NCBI GenBank assembly: GCA_028280855.1 | Contig: JANQLA010000034.1 | Coordinates: 1-36,469 of the forward strand | Reading direction: 5' to 3' | DNA length: 36,469 nt | From: Melioribacteraceae bacterium | GTDB taxonomy: Bacteria > Bacteroidota > Ignavibacteria > Ignavibacteriales > Melioribacteraceae | In this document: positions 30,735 through 36,469 of the stretch, one piece after another | Numbering within the stretch: position 1 is the first letter of the stretch | Layout: each line of letters begins with the position of its first letter | Translations under genes and position numbers: made by a program | Notes under the pieces: model-generated | Told to the model about the DNA's origin: nothing | The model's database searches: none | What the model saw: only the letters and a program-made list of their open reading frames with translations

Positions 30735-31535
30735 ATGGCAGAAGAATTCTATAAAAATGCTCGAGCTTATGATATAGCTTTCCAGGATCGGGACTTCGAT
30801 GTTGAATGTGATTTCATGGAATGGTGTGTTAATAAACACGGTAAAGCCGGCAAAGATAAAATGAAGAACAAATCATTTATCGAACTGGCAAGCGGCCCTG
30901 CCAGGCACGCACGCGAAATGGTAAAACGCGGCTGGCAATCAACCGCGTTGGACTTGTCGCCGTCTATGGTAGCTTTTGCGGCAAGCGAAGCAAAGCGTGA
31001 AAATATCAAGATGAATACAATTGTCGGTGATATGGCCAAGTTCAATACGCGCAAAAAATACACACTTGCCGCAACTTTAATGGAATCAATTTCGCATCTA
31101 ACAACAAATGAACAGATGATTTCACACTTTAAATCCATTGCTAAATGTTTGGCTCCCGGCGGGGTATATGTGTTGGAAGCTACCCACCCGATGTTCTTTT
31201 TCCCGGACGATGAAGCAAACACATGGACATGCAAAGCAGATGATCTGGAGGTTGAAGTCACTTTTGGAATGCCTTCGGACAAGTATAACAGTGTAACACA
31301 AGTGTGGGATGTAACAACACGCATGCGAATTTGGGAAGGCAATAACCCGGTTCGTGTTGAGCAGCAGGTAAGCCCGGTGAGGTGGTACCTGGCACAAGAA
31401 ATGAAAGCGCTTGTAGAGCTTTCAGGTGCATTTGATAAATACTGGATATACGGAAGCTCATATTACATTCCTCCGCAGGAACTTGACGATACGGAAGACT
31501 CCGACGCAATGGTTTTTGTGATGAGAAAAAAATAG
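30735..31535 (+). CDS. Class I SAM-dependent methyltransferase
   Basis: 266 residues. The SAM-binding motif I is ELASGPARHAREM (about 50-62), then TALDLSPSMVAFA supplies the acidic residue of motif II, GDMAKF motif III, and LAPGGVYVLEATHP motif post-III. The fold is a Rossmann-like methyltransferase; the acceptor cannot be predicted. No signal peptide. The ATG at 30735 has AAGG 6 bases upstream; a TTG two codons earlier overlaps that site and is less likely. It is followed 22 bases later by the DUF5686 gene and may be co-transcribed with it, although no functional link is obvious. Confidence 0.88.
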   Translation: MAEEFYKNARAYDIAFQDRDFDVECDFMEWCVNKHGKAGKDKMKNKSFIELASGPARHAREMVKRGWQSTALDLSPSMVAFAASEAKRENIKMNTIVGDMAKFNTRKKYTLAATLMESISHLTTNEQMISHFKSIAKCLAPGGVYVLEATHPMFFFPDDEANTWTCKADDLEVEVTFGMPSDKYNSVTQVWDVTTRMRIWEGNNPVRVEQQVSPVRWYLAQEMKALVELSGAFDKYWIYGSSYYIPPQELDDTEDSDAMVFVMRKK

Positions 31536-31557
31536 TCGGCTAATCATAGGGGCAAAG

Positions 31558-33978
31558 TTGAAGCGCTTATCTCAAATTATAACCTTAATTTTTTTACCGG
31601 GTATTGTGTTTGCTCAAAGCTATACGTTATCCGGTGTTGTTGCTTCATCAAAAACCGGCGCGCCGCTAAGTTTTGCGAATGTTAGAGTACTTAATTCTAC
31701 TAGCGGTACCGCCGCTAATATCGAAGGTATGTATGAGATGCGCTTGGAGGGCGGACAATATGATGTGATTGCATCATTTATCGGATTTAAATCCGACACT
31801 ATAAAAATTAGTTTAAGCAATAGTTTGGAACTAAATTTTTCACTTACGCCGATTGTATTAGAGCTTGAACAAGTTACTGTAACACCTGGCATAAACCCTG
31901 CCCTGGGAATTATGCAAAAAGCTATAGAAGCAAAAAACAGGAGAAACGAAAAAATAAACGACTACGAATTTACCGCGTACACGAAAGGTGTTATCAAAAC
32001 AACCAAAGAAATTAAATCGGGAGATCGATCTGTAGGATTTGATATCGGGACATCTGATAATTCTGAGCTGAAGATCACCGGTATACTTGAAAACCGAAGC
32101 AAGGGATACTTTAAAAGGCCAGGTAACTATAAGGAAGAGATAATCGCACGGAAGCAGTCGGCAAATTTTCCTTCAACAATCAATACATTAACAGGCGGAA
32201 GAATCATTCAGAACTTTTATACTGATGATATTCGATTTTTTGATCGTGAGATGATGAGCCCGATTTCCGATAATGCATTGGATTTCTATTTTTTCCTGCT
32301 CGAAGATTCGGTTGCTTACGATAATCAAAAGGTATATCAAATATATTTCGAACCCGACGATAAATCCGATCCTGGGTTTTACGGAAGAATTTTTATAACA
32401 GATGAATCCTTTAACCTGGTGAAACTGGATATTAACATTAACGACGCCGCTAATCCCGGCGGAATATTCACAAAGGTAAATGTATTCCAACAATTCCTTG
32501 AATTTAATGATTTACCCATGCCGATTGATTACCGTTTATTTTTAGAAGGCAACTTTATTGGCTTAATTAAGTTCGGCTTTGAAATTAATTCTGTCATGCA
32601 TGATTACATTATCAATAGAGAAATTGATGATGACTTTTTCGATATGGCTTTCATTACCGTTCTGCCCGATGCAGATGAAAAAGATTCAACCTATTGGGGT
32701 AATATTCAGACAATACCGAATACAGCAGAGGAAACCTTTGCTTACAGGCGAATTGACAGCCTAGAAGCGATTCCAACAACATTTTGGGATAGTTTTTCTT
32801 TCCTTTCGACTCGTACATTAATTAACGATAACTTCGAAATCAGCGGACCTTTAGGCCTGTATCACTTTAACAGGATTGAGGGTAATGGTTTAGACTTTGG
32901 GCTGTATTTTAATTCGTTACTAAACAGAAGATTATTCGGATCGACTGAAATTAGTTATGGGTTTGCCGATGAAAAAATTAAGTGGGATGTGAATGCATCA
33001 TACCTGCTTGGGGATTATAGAACAAACTCGGTGTCGGTATCGGCTTACGATAGGCTGGAAGTATTATTTGGTGAGTCCGATGAATACAATGTTTTGCTGC
33101 CTACACTAACCAGCTTATTCGGGAAATATGACTTTAAAGATTACTTCTATTCCCAGGGTTTTAAACTTCAACTCAGAAGCGAGGTTTTACCTGTACTTGA
33201 GCTTGGCATTGGATATACATATCGAAATGATAAAACCGCATTCCTTAATTCCGATTTTTCATTTTTTAATAAAGATCGTGAATACGATCCGAATCCGCCG
33301 ATTTTTGAATCAACCATAAATACGATTAATCCAAGTTTTAGAATTGATTTTCGGAAATATATTGAGGATGGTTACTACAGAAGAAGAACGGCGCGCGGAA
33401 ATTCTTTTATTACGTTTTCAGGCGAAGCAAAGATAAGCAACAATAATATTATAAAGTCGGATGTGGATTTTAACATTTACAAGTTGGGCACTTTTTTGAG
33501 GCTTAATTCATTCGGGAGTACACGGCTTTATACATTAGCCGAAGGGATATGGTCGAACGATGCGCTTCCTTATCAAATGATGAATGCTTTGCCGGGCAAC
33601 ATTCCTTCACTTGGGCAGGATAATACTTACAGAACAGTTGATTTTGCTGAAGTTTTCGGAGACAAAGTATTTAAGCTTGGGCTGGAATATGATTTCCGCG
33701 ATGAGTTTTTTAACATGTTTAACTTGCCGGTACTCGAAGACCTGCAGCTATTGTTTACTACTTATTTTAATGCTGCATGGACTTCAATTTCAGATAAATC
33801 TAAAGAGTTAAACAAAAATTTATTTGTAAAGGAACCAACCGAGTTTATAAAGCCGTTATATGAAGTAGGTTTTAGTATCGGTCAGGTTATGATTCCTCTT
33901 CGTGTGGAATTTACTTGGAGGCTTACTCACAGAAAAGATAATGAATTCCGTTTCGGAATTAACTCAGTTGCGTTTTAA
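31558..33978 (+). CDS. DUF5686 outer-membrane protein with carboxypeptidase-regulatory-like domain
   Basis: 806 residues. A signal peptide (about 1-20, ending FAQS) is followed by a CarboxypepD_reg-like beta domain (about 21-105) with SGVVASSKTGAPLSFANVRV and GQYDVIASFIGFKSD, as in TonB-dependent receptors of this phylum. A DUF5686 region follows; its long series of alternating strands ends in FTWRLTHRKDNEFRFGINSVAF, an aromatic C-terminal residue typical of outer-membrane barrels. No plug domain or TonB box is evident, so it is not a standard receptor. Function unknown; outer-membrane location is inferred. The start is TTG at 31558, supported by AGGGG 6 bases upstream and by the signal peptide. 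Confidence 0.85.
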   Translation: MKRLSQIITLIFLPGIVFAQSYTLSGVVASSKTGAPLSFANVRVLNSTSGTAANIEGMYEMRLEGGQYDVIASFIGFKSDTIKISLSNSLELNFSLTPIVLELEQVTVTPGINPALGIMQKAIEAKNRRNEKINDYEFTAYTKGVIKTTKEIKSGDRSVGFDIGTSDNSELKITGILENRSKGYFKRPGNYKEEIIARKQSANFPSTINTLTGGRIIQNFYTDDIRFFDREMMSPISDNALDFYFFLLEDSVAYDNQKVYQIYFEPDDKSDPGFYGRIFITDESFNLVKLDININDAANPGGIFTKVNVFQQFLEFNDLPMPIDYRLFLEGNFIGLIKFGFEINSVMHDYIINREIDDDFFDMAFITVLPDADEKDSTYWGNIQTIPNTAEETFAYRRIDSLEAIPTTFWDSFSFLSTRTLINDNFEISGPLGLYHFNRIEGNGLDFGLYFNSLLNRRLFGSTEISYGFADEKIKWDVNASYLLGDYRTNSVSVSAYDRLEVLFGESDEYNVLLPTLTSLFGKYDFKDYFYSQGFKLQLRSEVLPVLELGIGYTYRNDKTAFLNSDFSFFNKDREYDPNPPIFESTINTINPSFRIDFRKYIEDGYYRRRTARGNSFITFSGEAKISNNNIIKSDVDFNIYKLGTFLRLNSFGSTRLYTLAEGIWSNDALPYQMMNALPGNIPSLGQDNTYRTVDFAEVFGDKVFKLGLEYDFRDEFFNMFNLPVLEDLQLLFTTYFNAAWTSISDKSKELNKNLFVKEPTEFIKPLYEVGFSIGQVMIPLRVEFTWRLTHRKDNEFRFGINSVAF

Positions 33979-34079
33979 GTAACTGGAATGTGTCTAAGGT
34001 TATCACTTTTGATTTATACTGTTCGTCGGTTAAACGGTCGGTAATTATTGCATAAATAGATTTGTAATTTATTATAAAT

Positions 34080-34105
34080 AGTCTTCGGCATTTATGTCGG
34101 AGACT
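34080..34105 (+). other. Ten-base-pair hairpin in the leader of the GH13 gene
   Basis: AGTCTTCGGC (34080-34089) pairs along its whole length with GTCGGAGACT (34096-34105), with two G-T wobbles and a 6-base loop. It is followed by an A-rich run rather than T, so it is not a terminator on this strand. It lies 63 bases before the GH13 start. TAGATTTG (34057-34064) just upstream is a possible -7 element, which would put the hairpin at the 5' end of the mRNA. Confidence 0.4.
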
Positions 34106-34168
34106 AAAAACAAAAAGGTATTTGGCTTTAGCCACATTTCTAAATTTTAGAAACAGACAAGGGCTATT

Positions 34169-36001
34169 ATGACAAAAAGAAAATTATTATTCACGATTTT
34201 ATTTTTATTAATAATCTCCTCGGAAGTATTTCTGCAAAACTTACGAATTGATCAAATTGATCCGCCCAACTGGTGGGTTGGTATGAAATGGAACAAAGTT
34301 CAACTGATGGTTTATGGGGATAACCTGAACAATATTGAAGCCAAGTTCACCGGCAATGCATTGAAAGTTTTAAAGATACATGAAGTTGAAAACTCGACTT
34401 ATACATTTATTGATATCGAAGTTCCGCCGGATTTAACACCCGGAGAATACGATTTAACCCTGTCTAAAAACGGTGAAAGCGAAACCGTTGCTTTCGAGTT
34501 TTCGAAAAGGGAGCAAAGGGAAAGCGGACATCAGGGCTTCGGACGCGACGATGCTATTTACCTGCTTATGCCTGACAGGTTCGTAAACGGCGATCGGTCA
34601 AACGATTTTATTGAAGGCTTCATCGACTCAATGCAGCATATTCCAACCCAGCAGCGTAAAGGTGGTGACCTGCAAGGCTTAATCAATAAGCTTGATTATA
34701 TAAAGGACCTTGGCTTCACCACAATCTGGTCAACCCCGGTAATAGAGAACAATACATTCCGCAGCTACCATGGGTATGCTACTACCAACCATTACAAAAT
34801 TGATCCCCGGCTCGGAACAAACGAGCTTTACAAAAAATTTGTCGAAGAAGCGCACATGCGCGGGTTAAAGGTAATACTTGATCACGTAGCCAACCATGTA
34901 AGCAATGATCACCCCTGGCTCGGTAACTTACCGACGGATGATTGGCTAAACGGAACAATAGACGACCATATTGACGCAAACCACAACAAAATGCTGTACA
35001 CAGATCCGCATGCTCATCCCTCAACAGTTGAAGAGGTGTATAAGGGATGGTTTGTTAAATACATGCCGGACCTTAATCAAAAGAATTCTTTTGTTGCAAA
35101 TCATATAATTCAAAACACTTTATGGTGGATGGAATACGCCGGGATTGACGGTATACGCGAAGACACTTATCCTTATGCGGAGCCACACTTTATGGCAAAA
35201 TGGGCTGAAGCAATCTTTGAAGAGTATCCGAACTCAAACATTGTTGGAGAAGTCTGGACAGGTGAACCTGCATTTCTTGCCGCTTACCAGGGCAACCCCA
35301 AAATTCCGGCTTATGTTGATACCAAACTTCCGTCGTTAACGGATTTCGGTTTACGCGATGCTTTTGTTGAATTTTTACAAGGTAAAAGTTTGTATCGCAT
35401 TTTTAGTACAATCGCAAAAGATCATTTGTATTCCGATCCCAATATGCTTGTAACTTTTGTAGATAATCATGATGTTGGCCGCGGCATGTTTTATGCTGAT
35501 ACAAACATGGCTAGGATGAAAATGGTATATCACATGTTGATGACGTTGCGCGGAATTCCTCAAGTGTTTTACGGCTCTGAGATAGGTATGATTGAAAACG
35601 ACGACCACGGAACATTACGCAAAAAATTCCCTGGCGGTGGATGGGAAGATGATACACGCGACGCTTTCACGGCTGAAGGTCGAACTGATTACGAAAATGA
35701 AATATTCGATTACTTAAAACAACTTCTTCATCTTCGCAAGGATAACAAAGTAATTCGACAAGGTAAGTTAACACATTTCCCGATTCATGATAATGTCTAT
35801 GTTTACTTCAAATCATTAGGTGATGAAAAGGTTATTAACATAATTAATGATAACGATGAAGCAAAAGAAGTTGATTTAGGGCCATATGCAGATATAATCG
35901 GTGATACAACTAAAATGGAAAACTTAAAAACGGGTGAAGAAGTTGGTACAAAGAGAATAACCGTACTTGCAAAGTCGGCATCAGCATTTAAGCTATTTTA
36001 A
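34169..36001 (+). CDS. Secreted GH13 alpha-amylase family enzyme (cyclomaltodextrinase/neopullulanase-like)
   Basis: 610 residues. A signal peptide (about 1-23) precedes an N-terminal beta domain (about 24-115) of the cyclomaltodextrinase type, beginning IDPPNWWVGMKW. The catalytic barrel (about 120-540) carries all GH13 regions: DHVANH (region I), GIREDTYPY with nucleophile Asp332, GEVW with acid/base Glu361, and FVDNHD with Asp435. A small C-terminal beta domain closes the protein. The enzyme should hydrolyse alpha-1,4-glucans or cyclodextrins, probably in the periplasm; the subfamily resembles SusA-like neopullulanases of Bacteroidota. It is convergent with another probable glycosidase, which suggests a polysaccharide-use locus continuing beyond the window. 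No SusC/SusD pair is present here. Confidence 0.93.
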   Translation: MTKRKLLFTILFLLIISSEVFLQNLRIDQIDPPNWWVGMKWNKVQLMVYGDNLNNIEAKFTGNALKVLKIHEVENSTYTFIDIEVPPDLTPGEYDLTLSKNGESETVAFEFSKREQRESGHQGFGRDDAIYLLMPDRFVNGDRSNDFIEGFIDSMQHIPTQQRKGGDLQGLINKLDYIKDLGFTTIWSTPVIENNTFRSYHGYATTNHYKIDPRLGTNELYKKFVEEAHMRGLKVILDHVANHVSNDHPWLGNLPTDDWLNGTIDDHIDANHNKMLYTDPHAHPSTVEEVYKGWFVKYMPDLNQKNSFVANHIIQNTLWWMEYAGIDGIREDTYPYAEPHFMAKWAEAIFEEYPNSNIVGEVWTGEPAFLAAYQGNPKIPAYVDTKLPSLTDFGLRDAFVEFLQGKSLYRIFSTIAKDHLYSDPNMLVTFVDNHDVGRGMFYADTNMARMKMVYHMLMTLRGIPQVFYGSEIGMIENDDHGTLRKKFPGGGWEDDTRDAFTAEGRTDYENEIFDYLKQLLHLRKDNKVIRQGKLTHFPIHDNVYVYFKSLGDEKVINIINDNDEAKEVDLGPYADIIGDTTKMENLKTGEEVGTKRITVLAKSASAFKLF

Positions 36002-36133
36002 TAGAACACGGAAAAAGCCGATTGAACAGATTTCACAGATAAAGCAAAAACACTTTTGCAGTGATAAACAATATTTTCCTGAATTAAAAACATCAGTACT
36101 CATGATAATCAGTTAAATCTGTGTTCCATTAAA
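35997..36133. mobile_element. MITE-like inverted-repeat element between two convergent glycosidase genes
   Basis: TTTAATAGAACACGGA (35997-36012) and TCTGTGTTCCATTAAA (36118-36133) are inverted copies matching at 14 of 16 positions. The left copy contains the stop codon of the GH13 gene and the right copy ends at the base before the stop of the minus-strand gene, so the element fills the gap exactly. Inside it, AACAGATTTCACAGAT resembles part of the right end. No reading frame is present. A dispersed palindromic repeat or MITE is likely; a bidirectional terminator role is possible. Confidence 0.5.
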
Positions 36134-36469
36134 TTACCATGCCTTTCCATACCACTCCTTCACAACTTGTTCCGCTGGCTTATTATTCGGTGTGTAAAGA
36201 TCGTGTCGCTGATTTTTACCATAATCCAGGTAACTCGGCCATTTCCAGATATAAATTCCGTGGAGCCACTCTTTTCCGCGAGATGCCTTTAGCACGGCAT
36301 GATAGGCCCTGACCTGGCTGTTATTGTTTATGGTTCTGCGTGTATCATTTTTTTCGAAGGAGGTCATCCACGCGTATTCGGAATTTCGAAAACCCGTTTC
36401 GGTAAAAAATACCGGCTTATTGAATCGATTTTGTACTGCTTCTACTTTGCGAATCATATCCTCTGCGCC
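36134..36469 (-). CDS. Probable GH113-like glycoside hydrolase, C-terminal part
   Basis: The frame is open to the right edge (reading ...GAEDMIRKV), so only the last 111 residues are visible and the start lies outside. NRFNKPVFFTETGFR contains a Glu (codon 36398-36400) in the position of the strand-end catalytic nucleophile in TIM-barrel glycosidases. QVRAYHAVLKASRGK and GIYIWKWPSYLDYG follow, then a tail LYTPNNKPAEQVVKEWY. This order recalls the end of GH113 beta-mannanases and related enzymes. Family assignment from the C-terminus alone is uncertain; other TIM-barrel glycosidases are possible. Confidence 0.68.
   Translation of the reverse strand, partial: GAEDMIRKVEAVQNRFNKPVFFTETGFRNSEYAWMTSFEKNDTRRTINNNSQVRAYHAVLKASRGKEWLHGIYIWKWPSYLDYGKNQRHDLYTPNNKPAEQVVKEWYGKAW

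Noticed and set aside
30767-31342. 191-residue reading frame on the minus strand inside the methyltransferase gene
   Set aside because: The plus-strand frame has all SAM motifs and a ribosome-binding site; the opposite frame has no motif and looks like a shadow.
34080-34105. Terminator of the DUF5686 gene
   Set aside because: The stem is followed by A residues, not T, on the plus strand, and it lies about 100 bases after the stop.

Overview
The window looks like chromosomal DNA of a Bacteroidota/Chlorobi-group bacterium, most likely an Ignavibacteria-type organism. Three proteins end in the type IX secretion (T9SS) sorting domain that starts with an NYPNPFNP motif. The best promoters have the Bacteroidota form TTG-N20-TAnnTTTG rather than the E. 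coli form. Families typical of that phylum (DUF4252, DUF5686, ECF sigma/anti-sigma cassettes) are present. TTG start codons are frequent. The lineage is inferred from these signs; there is no rRNA or tRNA in the window.

Layout. 1-3486: 3' part of a large modular T9SS-exported surface protein (three SdrD_B-like domains, a DUF11 domain apparently split by a choice-of-anchor A domain, a BNR-type beta-propeller and a sorting domain). 3681-6222: the rpmH-rnpA-yidC core cluster, with a clear promoter, one DnaA box, no yidD and a good terminator after yidC. 6280-8967: a PlpD-like patatin phospholipase fused to a POTRA and an outer-membrane barrel. 8961-10528 (minus strand): a small TPR-like protein and a secreted aspartyl protease. 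10774-13005: an ECF sigma / anti-sigma / DUF4252 / DUF4252-lipoprotein operon behind a probable self-activated promoter and closed by a strong terminator. 13157-17232: a secreted TPR protein, then valyl-tRNA synthetase (valS). 17349-20210: a T9SS subtilisin-like protease.

20378-26000 is the least familiar part. It holds three exported proteins that are probably co-transcribed and, in the stretches read, unusually AT-rich. The first has a DUF4114-like acidic motif and an HExxH metal-binding motif. The second is a helical protein followed by seven 75-residue repeats, several nearly identical as DNA. The third is a small beta-domain carrying the only T9SS sorting signal of the three. This is my best candidate for an undescribed surface system; its function is not known to me.

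26162-36469: a histidine phosphatase; a second ECF sigma factor with a small two-helix membrane protein; an orphan soluble PAS-PAS histidine kinase; a TIGR01777-type NAD-dependent epimerase (minus strand); a SAM methyltransferase; a DUF5686 outer-membrane protein; a secreted GH13 alpha-amylase/cyclomaltodextrinase-like enzyme; and, convergent to it, the 3' part of a probable GH113-like glycoside hydrolase. A 137-bp inverted-repeat element exactly fills the gap between the last two genes. No gene-free stretch exceeds about 300 bases. No CRISPR array, complete insertion sequence, tRNA or rRNA was seen.
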